Notes: generated from the sequence alone by a model not told the origin. Positions 13,443 to 26,353 are shown, numbered from the stretch's first letter. The stretch: DNA of 64,000 nucleotides from Dendrobium chrysotoxum (GCA_019925795.1 CM034303.1:4712001-4776000), one strand, 5' to 3'. A program made the numbers and translations.

Positions 13443-15194
13443 GTTAGAGCCTTGAACCCGAATGAAACTCCTATAGTTAGGGTAGGTCTGGGCCTCATTT
13501 TCGTATCCTCTGAAGGTCACACTCTGAGATATTCCTACAGTCTTTCAGAACCTCGTACCAATAATGAAGCTGAGTACGAAGTTCTAATTTTAGGACTAGA
13601 GTTGGCCATTCAGATGAATGTCATGCGGGTGAAAATCTTTGGAGACTCACAACTGATTATAAATCAAGTAGCGGGAGTCTACAAAGTACTTAAGCTGGAG
13701 CTCTTGCCCTATCACAACAAAGCAATAGAGCTCTTGTGCTCGATTCCTGAAGTGACCTTAGCTAAAATCCCCAGATCTGCCAATGGCAAGGCAGATGCAT
13801 TAGCTAAGTTAGCAAAGGAACTGGCTGACCCAACTGGCAACCCACTGTCTATCGTTGTCCAGTGCCGTCAAGCCCTTTGCCCCGCAGACCTGTCTTCTCC
13901 CGATCAGACCCTCACAGTGTTCTCAATTGAGGAAGAGTCAGATTGGAGAGTACCCTTTATAGAGTATTTGAAGCATGACAGGCTTCCAGATGATAGATCC
14001 CTTGCTGCTCAGATCAGAAAGAGAGCTCTATCATTCACCTATGTGAACGACACCTTGTATCGACGCTCTTTCGACCAAATGTGGTTGCGTTGCCTCGACA
14101 ACGAGGAGGCTCGCAAAGTTATGGGTAAGATACATGAAGGTCTTTGCGGTGCTCATCAGTCCGGACAAAAAATGAAAGGCAGAATTAAACGCCTTGGTTA
14201 CTATTGGCCGACTATGATCCGTGATTGCATGGAGCACGCTAGAAAGTGCCATTAGTGCCAAATTCATGGCACGGTGATTCACCAACCCCCTAATCCGCTG
14301 CACCCTACTGTATCATCTTGGCCATTTAAGGGTTGGGGCACGGATGTAGTGGGTCCTATCGACCCTCCCTCCTCTAAGGGTCATATGTTCATTTTAGCTG
14401 CCACTGATTACTTCTCTAAGTGGGCAGAGGCTGTGCCACTTAAGGAAGTTAAATCAGAAGATGTGATGCGTTTCTTTCGTGATCATATTGTCTATCGCTT
14501 TGGTGTCCCGCGCCGTATCATTTCAGATAACGGCCCGTCGTTTAGAAGCGCCAAAATTGCCAGATTTGCCCGTCACCATTATATCAATTGGTGATACTCT
14601 TCAATTTACTATCCCAAGGCCAATAGCTTGGCGGAGGCATTCAATAAAACTCTCGTACAATTAGTAAGAAAAATCTTGGTTGCAAACAAACGAGAGTGGC
14701 ATGATAGACTTCCCGAAGCACTATGGGCCTATAGGACTACATACCGTACTCGTACTCAGTCTACCCCATATGCTTTGGCTTTCGGGGTCGAGGCCGTCCT
14801 CCCACTTGAGGTCGAGCTTCCCTCGTTGCGTGTGGCAGTCAGCCACAATCTTTCTCATGAAGATAACGCCCGACTACGGATGAAAGAGCTTGATGGTTTA
14901 GAAGAGCTTCGCCTACAAGCTTATCAGAACCTCAAACTATACCAGGCCCGTATGGCTCGATCACATGATCACCTTGTCCGACCCCGTGCTTTTCGGGTTG
15001 GCGAGTTGGTCCTTGTTTTACGCAGACCTATCATTTCGCACCGTCGTCGAAGTGGTAAGTTCGAGCCTGTCTGGGAAGGCCCCTTTGCTGTAGAGCAAGT
15101 CTACGAAGGTGGTGCCTACCTACTCGTTGATGCCAATGGTGTTCACCCTATGCCTGTCATCAACGGGCAGTACTTGAAAAAGTACTATGCCTGA
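13443..15194 (+). pseudogene. pol: gypsy archaeal-type RNase H and integrase, disrupted
   Basis: The second RNase H (about 13425-13840) shows FDGA, TNNEAEYEVLILGLELA, FGDSQLI and a KADALAKLA end; this extra domain defines Tat elements. The integrase zinc domain (HEGLCGAHQSGQ ... CMEHARKCH, stop, CQ; about 14130-14262) is followed by the DD35E core: D at 14343 (WGTDVVG), D at 14526 (SDNG), E at 14634 (LAEAF). The spacing of the last two is exactly 35 codons. Stops at 14253-14255 and 14592-14594 break it. The C-terminal part with WEGPF (about 15070) and a proper end at 15192-15194 is intact. Confidence 0.9.
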
Positions 15195-16074
15195 GTTCGC
15201 TCTTCAAAAAAAAATAAAAAAAAACAAAAAAAAGGGGAGGGGGTCTCCTTACCGCCTGTAAATACTCCCCTGTATATGTACCCCCTTTTGGAGGGGCTTC
15301 TCCACTTTTCGGCAGTCTGTGTGGCCACGATGATTTGTCCTCTACCACATGACGTTTGTTACGAGAAGTATGAGGCTATCCTTAGGGGTAGTGAGGTGAG
15401 ATGATATGATTCACGTACTAGCATAAACTCTAGTCTCTATCATCTCCCTTGTCTGAATTCTTCTAGGCCAGATCTTGACCCATAGCAGTCCAAATACAGA
15501 TTCAAGTTCTATTTTCAATGGTGGGATCTTTAAATTTAATGTGCAAAGTTTCTAAAAGAAGGATTAATCTGAGAAAAAGTTTGAGAGCTTGAAACACAAA
15601 GTAAATTTTTTAGGGAATTTTTTCTTAGAAAGTACAGAACTTATTTTTTCCAATGAAAGATTTACCCCTGTTTTCTTTAGAAAATGAAGTAATTAGTGGT
15701 TGACTCCTCTAAACGCTTGAAGGAAAATTATAATGATTCAAAAAATGTATGACTTCTCTCTCATCCATTGCTTGGGATGATTTCCTATTTTGAACTAAAA
15801 TCTATATCAAACTGAAATTAGATTTAGAGACGCATATTTTCACAATCATCTTGCAGTTTTCTATCTGATAGGCGTCTTTCGCATGCTGATGAATCTACCT
15901 CATAATTTTCTTATTCAAGTCGTTCATTCTTATCATAGGATTGGATTTGCTTTGTGGATTCTTCTTCCTTGCACGAGAGAGTGAGTTTTTCTTCGATTAT
16001 GTTTGGAAGATAATCTTACAACTGAGAAAATTTTCTTTTAAAGGTTTAGAAAGGGAGCCAGTTATAAAATGAAA

Positions 16075-16199
16075 GATACACAAAGTGTATCAAAAGTGAA
16101 AAGATGCGTAGTGCACCAAAATTAAAGATACACAAAGTGTATCGAAAGTGGAAAGTTGAGCAAAATGCGCCACAAAGTTAAAGATGCACAAAGTGCATC
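16075..16199 (+). repeat. Array of short palindromes GATACACAAAGTGTATC
   Basis: GATACACAAAGTGTATC occurs at 16075-16091 and 16127-16143, and GATGCACAAAGTGCATC at 16183-16199. Degenerate half-units (AAGATGCGTAGTGCACC, AGATGCGCAGTACGCC) lie between and after them. Each unit is a perfect 7-bp-arm hairpin with a CAA or AAA loop, and the third has compensating changes in both arms. Confidence 0.8.
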
Positions 16200-17509
16200 A
16201 AGTAATTAAAAGATGCGCAGTACGCCAAATCAAGTTGAGGAGCTCAAAATGAGCCCAAAGTGAATAAGTAAATGGCTTCCCTTTCTCGTAAATCTCTAAG
16301 TCTCAAAAAATCCATACCCTTTGATATTTATGATACTTGAGTTTAAAAATCATGATTTTGGAGTTATCATCGTGCAAGGATGTTCTATTGGATATAAAAA
16401 TATTTTCATGCAAGAGGATTGAGAAGATTCAGTTTCTCTCTTTAATTTACACCCTTTTGAGTTAGATATTTATTCAAAATATATATAAGGGAGAAAGCCC
16501 AGCTTAGCTTGTAGGGAGCTTAAGCTAGGTTAGCAAAATTTAAATCCCTAACCTTCTCGGGTTTAGATGGAGTCAACCTATATTGCTGAACTTTCGGAAC
16601 CTTTTTTAAGGTTCAAGATGATTAAGAGGTTAATCTTTTTCATTTCTAAAAATAATCCTTTCACTCTCTGATGAAATTTTCACTCTTTAGGAAATGTGTG
16701 AATCAGACTTATCTCAGATTAATTGGTGAGTGCTTAAACATCTCTTAGTGGTCCCACTATTGAGTTTGTTTAAATGCTTGCCCTATTCTTTTAAAAATTC
16801 GTGCACAAAAATATTTTGACCCCGCCATCTGATTAAGGACCTTCCTTAAGGACTGATAAGAGTCTCGCATTTCTTGTACCTTCCTCTTCTGATTTCTAGT
16901 TATTTGGGAGTTTCCCCCTCTCTGTCCCCCCAGTTTCACTTGGTACTCCCAAGTATGGCCTGGAATATCAAAACCAATTCAGACTTCTTTGGTACTGGGT
17001 CCATACCAACCCATGCTAGTTGGGGAGGGTAATGTTGGTCCGCTATCCTAATCTAAATTTCATTCACATATCAATCGTGTTATGATTGTGCCCCCAGTTT
17101 TATTCATGTGGTGAATGTGGCCTGGGTTATCAAAGCCAATCCTATCTCCCTCTTTGAGTTCCAATCATCAGAGGATGTCTCATACTAGGAGTAACACACG
17201 GATATGGTAAACGTTCCCTCTACCGGGTGTTATCTTTGACAGTACGAGACGTACTTAGTCTATGGTTGTGAACATATAAAAAAATATGCAAAACAAAAAA
17301 AATGTGCATTGATAAAATAAAAGAGGGCAGCTCCTAGTAGAGCAAAACCGGTTGCCCTTGTCACAGGTGGAACCCGGTAATACTCTCTCAGAGCTCAAAT
17401 CCCCCAGAGTTTTTTCTTTTCTTCTCCTACAAAGCGACTGAGTCATCGCTTCAGGGATGAGTTTACACTTGTGATTATTATGGTTTTTCACAATCATGAT
17501 AGTCCGTGT

Positions 17510-18380
17510 TAATGATGTGATACATCTTGCTCTAGATGTTAACATCCCACCTTTGCGAGCTCTGATTTTCTAGCAGGAAATCAGTTCTCTAGTTTCTTTT
17601 AGTGACCTACTTTTTCACCCTTGCCCTGCTCTCAGCTACTAGAGAGCAGTCCTATGGGTCTGGTAGTGTGGCTCCCACCTCTCACAGGGTCCCCCCGGTC
17701 AAGGTGAGTGTTACCGCTATGATGTTTGATGTTTATTGATTTTACTCATAAATCATTTCCCTCAATGACGAGTGTGTTTCCTTGCCATCTTGAGTTGTTT
17801 CCCCAGTAGTGTTGCAGTACGCCTAGTTACCGGCGTTAGCATCACTGACTTGAGAGCTCTGATTTTCTAGCAGAAAATTGACTCATTTTCTACTTTACTC
17901 TATCTCTCTCATTCGTACTCTACTCTCAACTGCTGGGGTAGCTCTACGGATGCACTGATATTATTCCACTTCCCACAGGGTCCCACCAGTTTGTGTAGGT
18001 ACCACCACTGTGAGCTTTTCATAAATATCATTCCTATGCAATGTTACTTCCCTTAGTGGCGAGTATGTCCCCTCGCTACTCTTGTGTGCTGTCCTTGTTG
18101 TGATGCAGTACATTAAGTCTCAGATGTTAGCATCGCCTCTTAGTGAGCTTTAATTTTCTAGCAGAAAATCATTTCACTTGTCTTGTAGTGACATACTTTC
18201 CCACCGTGACCCGACTCTTGGCTGTGGAGCGGTCCCTTGGATGCGTTTATGTTGCTTTTCACCTCTATAGGGTCCCACTAGCTTATATGGGTGTACCACT
18301 GTAATCTTTTATGATTATTTCTCCTTGATATAGTCATTTTCTATGTAGCAAGTGTGTCCTCCTTGCTACTTTAGCTACTC
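17510..18380 (+). repeat. Three diverged ~292-bp tandem repeats
   Basis: GAGCTCTGATTTTCTAGCAG begins at 17557, recurs at 17854 and, as GAGCTTTAATTTTCTAGCAG, at 18145. The spacings are 297 and 291 bp. Each is preceded by GTTAACATC or GTTAGCATC and followed about 130 bp later by (C)ACAGGGTCCC or its variant. The copies are strongly diverged, so the array is old. Confidence 0.8.
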
Positions 18381-18659
18381 GTTGTGAATTAGATTACCCT
18401 TCTCGCACTTTGCTGAAGGCGTACTCTTCCCTACTGTCTCTCGAGGCATCATCCTGACGCTTCTATATTTGTATGATCTTGATTTCACCTAGGAAGTTTC
18501 ACTGGCATTTGGATACTCGTGGCCATGACGACTTGTCCTCTACCACGTGGTACCCAAAACACTAGTTTGAAACTCCTTAGATGACCCTTCTCTCTTTGAA
18601 ATTTTCCATTTTCTACTCCTCTTCCCATCCCTACACATATACGTGTTAGGATATGGTTG

Positions 18660-18960
18660 AGATGACTTTCCCCTGATCGCTCTACTGCAGGCATATGCGT
18701 CGGGTAGGCATCAGACTTTACTTGGTTGAGAGTGCCCCACAGAGCCCCTGGGAGGCATATCTCACCACCTCTTTTCCCTGATTGCTCTGCTGCAAGCATA
18801 TGCGCCGAGTAGACATCAGGCTTTACTTAGTTGGGAGCACCCCGCAGAGCCCCTACGAGGCATAGCTCACCACACCTTTACTCTGGTTGTCCCGCCGTAC
18901 TGGCAGACATCAGACCTTTACCCTGATCATCTTGCTCTGATCAAGCAGACATCAGACTTT
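18660..18960 (+). repeat. ~105-bp tandem repeat, two to three copies
   Basis: CTGATCGCTCTACTGCAGGC at 18673 is repeated as CTGATTGCTCTGCTGCAAGC at 18778, each followed by GCATATGCG, an ACATCAG-like motif, CAGAGCCCCT and a C-T-CACCAC block. A third, more degenerate unit runs to about 18960 and leads into the 237-bp repeats, with which it shares the GGTTGAG...CAGAGTCCCTGGGAGGCA segment. Confidence 0.7.
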
Positions 18961-19560
18961 ACCAGGTTGAGTGGGAGCCCGACAGAGTCCCTGGGAGGCA
19001 TTCCCCACCACCCCTTTACTCTGGATGTTCTGTAAAAGACTACGCAGACTCCAATTTCGTGGCTTATTTACTTTTGTTGAGGTCAGGCAGAAGTATTGAG
19101 TCACCCCTATCCGCTGTTCCGAAAGGAGTAGGAGGAGACGAGATCCTTTCACCTTCTATTCTGCTGTTTGAAATGAACAGTCAGGTAGTTGGTTTTACTT
19201 ACCGGTTGAGAGAGCCCGACAGAGTCACTGGGAGGCATTCCTCACCACCCCTTTACTCCGAATGTTCTGTAAAAGACTACGCAGACTCCAATTTCGTGGC
19301 TTATTTACTTTTGTTGAGGTCAGGCAGAAGTATTGAGTCACCCCTATCCGCTGTTCCGAAAGGAGCAGGAGGAGACGGGATTCTTTCACCTTCTATTCTG
19401 CTGTTTGAAATGAACAGTCAGGTAGTTGGTTTTACTTACCTGGTTGAGCGAGAGCCCGACAATGTCCTTGGGAGGCATTCCTCACCATTACTTCTTTCCT
19501 GATCATTTTGCTCTGATCAAGCGGACATCAGACTTTACTTGGTTGAGTGAGCCTGATAGT
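18961..19560 (+). repeat. 237-bp tandem repeat, two full copies plus part
   Basis: TGTTCTGTAAAAGACTACGC at about 19028 recurs at about 19265, a period of 237 bp, with very few differences across the unit. A partial third copy starts around 19434. Because 237 is divisible by three, one reading frame stays open through two copies; I take this as an artefact and not a gene. The copies are far more alike than those of the 292-bp array, so this duplication is more recent. Confidence 0.85.
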
Positions 19561-19668
19561 GTCCCTAGAAAGCATACCTCACCACTCTTTCACCTTCTAT
19601 CATGTTGTTTCGATGCGGTCGGATGGATAGTTGATTTACTTTACAACCCCACCTTTTTGGGTTTTCTC

Positions 19669-19820
19669 TCCTCAGTTCTACCCTCACTATAGGGTAAGGC
19701 AAAGAGAAGATCTCCCCCCACTTGGTCACCTTTCGATAACATGTTACTACTTTGCCCTTTGTTCTGTCCTCGGCTCTGCCCTTGTTATAAGGTCAAGGCC
19801 AGGAGAAGATTCCCCTTTGC
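19669..19820 (+). repeat. ~98-bp duplication near end of 3' UTR
   Basis: TCCTCAGTTCTACCCTCACT at 19669 corresponds to TCCTCGGCTCTGCCCTTGTT at 19767. Both are followed by a TATARGGT-AAGGC-purine-rich stretch ending in AGAAGAT and a run of C. The purine-rich AAGGCAAAGAGAAGA and AAGGCCAGGAGAAGA segments are the best polypurine-like sequences here, but neither abuts the proposed LTR start. Confidence 0.55.
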
Positions 19821-19928
19821 TTTCTTCCACCTCTTTTGGTGCTACCTGTTCTTGGGTATCTAATCTACTTCTTCTATTACATTTGGTCAACGCCAACATG
19901 AGCGGTTCACTAGTCTGTTTGCCACTCC

Positions 19929-21571
19929 TGTTGGGGGTCCGTTTGTTGACCCTGATTTCCCCTAGACCAAGGTCAAGGAGTTGACCTGGTCAAGTTTGAC
20001 CAGACTAGACCCCAAAGTCCATCCCAATGGGTTCAGGGAGTCAAGCCAAGTCTGCTGAGCCCAGACCCAGGCCCTGGGTCAACCTGGTTGACCAGGTCAA
20101 CCCAGGTTGACCCATTAGGCCCATATGGGTCTAAATCAAGTCCAAATCAGATCCAAGCCCAACCAAGGGCTTCAAGGCTCGACCCCTCCCCTCTTTGACC
20201 CATTTGACTAGGTTGACCAAGTCAACCCTTGACTTGGTCAACCCTAGCCTCTAATAGGTCTAAATGACCTATTAAGGCCCATTTAATTCCTATTCAAGCC
20301 CAAATCCATCTCAAATCCTTTCTTGGGTTCAAACCCTCATTCCCTAGGCTTAGTTGACTGGTTTGACCAAGTCAAACATTGACTTGGTCAACCCTGACCT
20401 TTAATGGGTCCGAGTGACCTATTTAGGTCTATTCAAGACCTATTAAGGTCCTAAACACTTTCCTAATTGATCCTAGCTCTAAACCACGGCCCAAGGGGCT
20501 TAATAGCCTCCTAATCATGCCCTAAATCGAATCATAGCCGTACATCTTAGATGGAGGAGTATATATAGTGATTTAGGGCTTCTTTGGAAGGACTTTTCAC
20601 TCTCGCTCTCACGCCAGACTCCCCCAAGCCCTAGAATTTCGTGGAGGATCTCTTATAACCTCCCTCAACCTATCCCTGTTCGAATCCCGACGATCAAAGC
20701 CCGCCGGCGGCGAGTTCCCGGCGACCCTAGGCCCTAGACGTCCAAGGTTTCGATCCGTGCAATCCAGAGCTAGTTTGGTCAAGGTTTCAACAGGAGAAAC
20801 GTACGAGGACAATCTACAAGTGCAACCGAGCCAAAATCTCCCTAATCCCACGGTGAAATTTCTTTAAAACCCTTAACCTAGGTCTAAACACTTAGAGTTA
20901 ATTAGCATTTTGCACAGATCATTTTGAGCCAAACCAATTAGTCCACACGATTTCTGTTCATATCTAGGCTCTAGGTTTAAAATTTCGTTCGATTCCATCC
21001 ACCCGATCGAGAGAACGAACCAAAATAGCGTATTAGGGTTCGGGTTCGCCGTCCCGTTCGCTTGAGCCGATCCTAACCGTTGATCTCACGATTGACGGTC
21101 GAGATCTGACCGTTCCGCAGTCTGGAACGACCGCGGATCCCCTCCGGCTGTTCCGCCTGCGATCCGGCTTGATCTGAGCCGTTGATTCAAAACGGCGGAC
21201 GATCCGACGGTCGGGAGACCGCGCTGACGCGGCAAGTGAAGCCGCATCACCCGCGGTTTGATTGCCGCATCATTGCGGAAATCATTGCCGGAGGCCGCCA
21301 GGCAATGATTGGCCCGCGGTTCGCGGACCCAACCGAAGCCCGACGCGTGTCCCGCGCCGCCAGAATTTTTTTTTATTTGTTTTATTTTTTTTAATTTGAT
21401 TTAATTAATTTAAAAAAAAAATTTTAAAAATAAATAAATAAATAATTATTATTATTTTTATTATTATAATCATAATTATTATTATTTTAATTACTGTTAT
21501 TATTATTATTATTATTATTCAAGATTTATTTTTAAATCTTATCATAATGATTATTATTATTTTTTTAATTA

Positions 21572-21663
<92 letters not shown>

Positions 21664-24600
21664 GTTATTATTATATTAATATTAATGTTATAATTAATAA
21701 TAATATTATTACTTTTAATAATGATATGATTATATTATTATAATATTAATTGTTATCATTATTAGTATTATTATAATATTAATATTATAATTAATAATAT
21801 CATTATTTTAATAATAATAATGTTGTTATTAATATTATTATTATAATATTGTTTATTGTTATTAGTGTTATTATAATATGAATATTATAATCAATAATAA
21901 TATTATTTTAATAATATTATTATTGTGATTAATATTTATATTAATATAATATTAATATTTATTGTTATTAATATTATTATAATATTAATGTTGTTAACTA
22001 ATAATATTATTATTATCTTTAATAATAATATTATTATGTTGATATTAATATCATTATAATATTAACATTTATTATTTTATATTATTATAATATTTTAATT
22101 ATTATTATTTAAATTTATTTTAAAATCCAGATATTATTATATCTGATTTATTTTAAAATTATTAATTATTTTCAAATATTAATTATTTTAAATTATTTTA
22201 AAATGACCTTTAAACCCATTAAACTTCAAAAATTCATAACTTCCTCATTTTAAATCGAATTTTGACGCACAATACCTCGTTCTTTTCAGAAAAATGTGAA
22301 TTTTAATTTAAAATTATTTTTTGTTTGATTCTGTCTTTTATGGATATTTTCTGTATTACTGTGTTATTTACCTATATAAATATTATTTAATTGATATAAT
22401 TAATTATTTTAAAATAAAAATTATTTTTAAAACCCCCCTTGGTGGCTGGTAGGCCTCCCATGCCTATAAATTAAACTAATTTCAGTTATCTTATGTCTAA
22501 ACCTATATTATTATATGTTTATAATATTTATGTATTTTGAAACTTATTTTAAAGTTAAATATTATTTAAATCATTTAATTTTGGGAGGTCCACCCATTAT
22601 GAAATTTTGAACCTAGGGCTTATATGTGAACAGAATTCATGTGGGAGAAAGATTAGTGAATGATTGTGTCCCAATCATTCACTAATCACTTCATAGGCTT
22701 CTTTACTTAGTATTTTCGTAGTCCTTGTATGTGTAGGTTGCACAAGCACTTAGCCTAGGCTCTCCTAGCTCTAAGGACATGGTCTGGTGTGTTTATATTC
22801 ACTGCATTTACCCTCTATATCATGCCTAAGGGTTAGTTACTTCATTTTATCCCTATGAAACATAGTGACACCCTAAGGACAACAATTAAGGATCGTCTAG
22901 CGAACTTAGAATATTTCTAAGAACTAGGATAGATCCCAAATTGCTGTGAAACTTTATACACTAACATTTAGTGACATCTGGAACCCCCTAGAATTTTCTA
23001 AAAAATTTTTGCACTCTTTAAAACACTTAATTAGCGAACCCTAATTTACCCGTTGATTAAGCCTTAGAAACTTCAGAAAAATCTAGTAAATCCATTTAAA
23101 ATCAGAAAAATGCCCGTAATACCTCAAACTCTTCAGAATTTAATCTCCAACCTTAGATAATTAGGTCTCCTTAATTAGACATTAATCTGGACCTTAATTA
23201 AACCTTAATCAAAAAATCACCTTTTTAGCCTTTAATAATTAATTAAAAATTATTAAAAATTTCAAATTTTCCCCAAACACTTGGGAACACCTTCTTAGGA
23301 CATTTTTGACCTTTGGGGGTGATTCCAATCAGTTTGGAGCTGATTTGGGCCAAAACCCCCAAAGTACCCCTAATTAGGCAATTTCGATAATTCATTTAAT
23401 TGCCCAAACTTCTAAAAATCATAACTAATTACAGAAGACTCCAAAATGGGCAAACTAAAAGGCATTAAACTCACATTAAGGTATAGTATTTATTAAAAAT
23501 ATTAGGTGTCCAGAAATCAACTTAAATTGAAAAGTCAACTTTCCGGTCAATTGTAGCCTATAGTCTAGGGCCCGAAACTTCTAAAATTCATAACTTTGCG
23601 TAGGAAACTCCAAATCCAGCAAACTCAAAGGCATTCAACTCATATTAGGGTCTAGTATTTATTAAAAAATATTAAGATTCCAAAAATTAACTAAAATCAA
23701 AAAGTCAACAATTCGGTCAAACTTAGTTCAAAAATAAGACCAAAACTTCAGAAATTCATAACTTTGGATAGAAGAATCCAAATTGGGCATGTTAACTGTC
23801 TAAATGATCAGGTTAAAGCCTAGTATTTTATAAAAATATTAGCTTTTCATAAATCCTATTTAATCAAAAAGTCAATTTTGGACCCTCTTTGCTCAGTGTA
23901 TAGGTGGACCCCGAACCCTCTAAAACTCACAAATGCAATTTAAACTTCAAATATTGTCACCATAAGCATTAAAACTGACCTACACATCAAGTCAACTAAA
24001 ATGGATCTTAATTCACTAATACTTGAGCTTTAAATAAAATTTCCTTCTCAGGCCTACAATAAACCTGGACAGTAGGCAATTATAACTAACTACCCAGCTT
24101 AGGATCTACCTCAGCCACATAGGCTTCTACACACACTGTAGAATTATTTGCTAGGGCACCACTTCTAGACTTAGGTTAGGCCGGTGTTTACTTTTCCTGC
24201 TGTGTGCCGAGCTTTTCCGGATTTCATTGCATGTTGTGATTGAACTATTGATGTGTTTGCTTACTTTTACTGCACTCTGGGATTGATGTGATTGCATGAT
24301 AGACTACCCATAGGTTAGGATCGATCTTGATACTAATGATATTTTCTACAGGTGGCCATGCTCATGCAGCGCTAATAAAAAGGGGGGCAATAATTATCAT
24401 TTAAATGCTAATGATGTTTTATGCAGGCGCTCCAGAAATTGCTCAGCCCCCCTAAATAAATGAGGGCTAATTAAAAATCATTATAAATTGCCACAGGTGA
24501 TTCAGAATTGCTTAGCCCTCAAACAATTAAGAGCATGACCAAGTGTGACTGTGATGAGTATTTTTATTTCTATATAAATTGCTTGGGATAATATAAACTG

Positions 24601-26344
24601 CTTGGGATGATTTGCATTAGGATAACCTTGCAGGAGAGTCTAGATTTACTGTTTTCATTTAATGTAATTATTTGTAATCTGATATAGAGTTATGAAAGTT
24701 TATTTTGAGTGGGGATACTAGGATCCAAAGGTTGGATTCCGAAGAGGAAAGGACACCCAATATGAGGATGGTCCTTTTCTATTTGAAAATCCAAATTTGG
24801 ATCGTTCTACTACTTGAAGAATCGAAGGAGGCTGAGATCCAAGAAGTCCAATGGAGCTGAGACCCGAGGAGTCCAAGGAAGAAAAGATCAAGAAGATGAA
24901 AATCTACAGTATCCCACTCAAAATAACTTGCGTCAGTCTTAGGATTAGAAATCCAGGTTGTTGGCAGTGGTGCCCGGCCACTTTAATTTTCTGCAGACCC
25001 TGGGGTGTAATTAAGGGCAGTTGGCCTATGGACATTTAATTGATTTGTTTAATTATGTATTATGTTTGATTTGATGATGATTGCGTATAGGTTGTATGCT
25101 TTTCATAGTTTATTGGCGATCTGCATGTCGCTTTTGTTTTAGCCTGGATTTCGTTAGGCTCTCTAAGGACTAAAACCTTTTCTACTCTCAACTAATATTT
25201 AAAATTTTAAGTTTTAAGCAATTTAGAAACTTAACGACGTAGGAAATTACCGGAATCGTCCAGGGTCGCATGCATATTAATGCATTTCCTCTCTCCTTCT
25301 ATAAGACACTTCCCCGCCTGCGGGTAGAGTCCGGATAATCTGACCTATGAGGATGAGGTGCCGGACCTGGTTCCCAGTCTAATTCTAAAAATTATTTTAT
25401 AAGCCTTTTTAAAGTTCTATGCATACCTAATTTGGATACTTTAACCAGCATGCATTGCATTAGAAATCAACTAAATCAAAAATTTTAATTGCATTAGTCG
25501 TAGGAGCATTCACCCAACATCAGTCCGGGGCCAATTAGGAAATCCTATAGATGTCGGCCCTGCTTCCAATAAACTTAAACCTACCCACCCATCTTCCATA
25601 AATGACTGGATAGCATGGTTTTAAAACGATTAGGTGGTTAGCTGGCTCCCCCTTCCAGGCCGGGGTAAGTCCAGATTTTGCATTGCATTAGTTAGGACAC
25701 GGGTGTTAGTGTTGCGTAGAACACTAAACCCATTAGGTTTAGGATTCAAGGCTACTATTACTTCGTAGTATGCCTCATCAATAGGTAGGTCTTTTGTCTT
25801 CCAGAGACCATAAACCTTACGTATCTGCGTCACACAGATGACGCCACCTCCATCCTTCCCTCCTGCATGCTTCGAGTGCATGATTTACTTATTTTCTCCA
25901 GTTTCTTCTCACTACCTTAGTCCCTCCGGATGCTGATATGAGCCGTGCATGTTGACTAAGCCTAGTTGAACCTTTCTTTCTCTTTGAGTAGGATTTCCTA
26001 GTCTTCTCCATATGTGCCAATCTCATCTGAAAGTATAATATAGAATCCTTAATCGAGAGTTTTCTCAGGCTCCGGCTTGAGATGTAATTAACCACGGGGG
26101 CTTGCGCCCGTGGGAAACCGCATCCCACTCTCAAATAAACCCCACTCGAGCTAATGTATCGGGTGGGGGAAACCCGTTGTGATTAGATTGTACATATTGT
26201 TATCCATCGGGGTGTGCTGGTGAGAGCCACTATCCTCAATGGTTAATCGTATGCATGATCGAATCTGCCCTTCCATTGGACAGATACCGTCACCCCCTCA
26301 CGGGGCGGCGGCATTTTATTTTGTAGTCCTTTCAGAGGTCCACA
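19929..26344 (+). repeat. 3' LTR of the gypsy element
   Basis: This matches the left block from about 20063 onward, ending at 26344 in AGAGGTCCACA. The start at 19929 (TGTTGGGGGTCC) is my best guess. It begins with TG and is partly complementary to the end (GGACC...CA), but the left copy is cut before this point and cannot confirm it. The proposed length is 6416 bp. It contains the same GGTCAACC cluster, CG-rich block and AT-rich tract as the left copy. Confidence 0.75.
21362..22440. repeat. AT-rich tract with (ATT)n microsatellite in 3' LTR
   Basis: The tract holds a long nearly pure ATT run at about 21575-21665 that is clearly longer than any ATT run in the left LTR. The rest is imperfect ATT/TAA repeats like the left copy. 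The difference shows microsatellite change after insertion. Confidence 0.85.
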
Positions 26345-26353
26345 AGCTCGACT

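Larger units (their letters stand above)
15195..19928 (+). other. 3' untranslated region of gypsy element, with tandem arrays
   Basis: No protein-like sequence follows the pol stop. The 4.7 kb contains a short palindrome array, three ~292-bp repeats, ~105-bp and 237-bp repeats and a ~98-bp duplication (listed separately). A motif around GTGGCCACGATGATTTGTCC at 15328 recurs at about 18518 as a diverged copy, so most of this region is bounded by a short direct repeat. I could not find a convincing polypurine tract just before the right LTR. Variable tandem repeats in this position are known in Tat elements and are known to seed satellite DNA. Confidence 0.7.
1..26344 (+). mobile_element. Ty3/gypsy retrotransposon, Tat-type, old and inactive (5' end outside window)
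   Basis: Two long near-identical blocks (1-6649 and about 19929-26344) flank a region with gag, retropepsin, reverse transcriptase, RNase H, a second archaeal-type RNase H and integrase, in that order. Integrase last is the Ty3/gypsy order, and the extra RNase H between RNase H and integrase is the known hallmark of the Tat lineage. A long non-coding 3' region with tandem arrays (15195-19928) also fits Tat elements. The left LTR is cut by the window edge, so the target duplication cannot be tested; the bases after the right LTR are AGCTC. Coding is interrupted by at least eight stops and two frame changes, and the two LTR copies differ by roughly one base in 10-15 where I compared them, so the copy is old and not autonomous. 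Confidence 0.9.

Noticed and set aside
19059..19502. 147-codon open frame in the gypsy 3' UTR
   Set aside because: It spans two copies of the 237-bp tandem repeat (79 codons each), so the frame stays open because of the repeat; no domain or start context supports a gene.
25889..26134. Open frames at the end of both LTRs (6141-6338 and 25889-26134, minus)
   Set aside because: Short, ending differently in the two LTR copies, with no known domain; explained by LTR sequence similarity.
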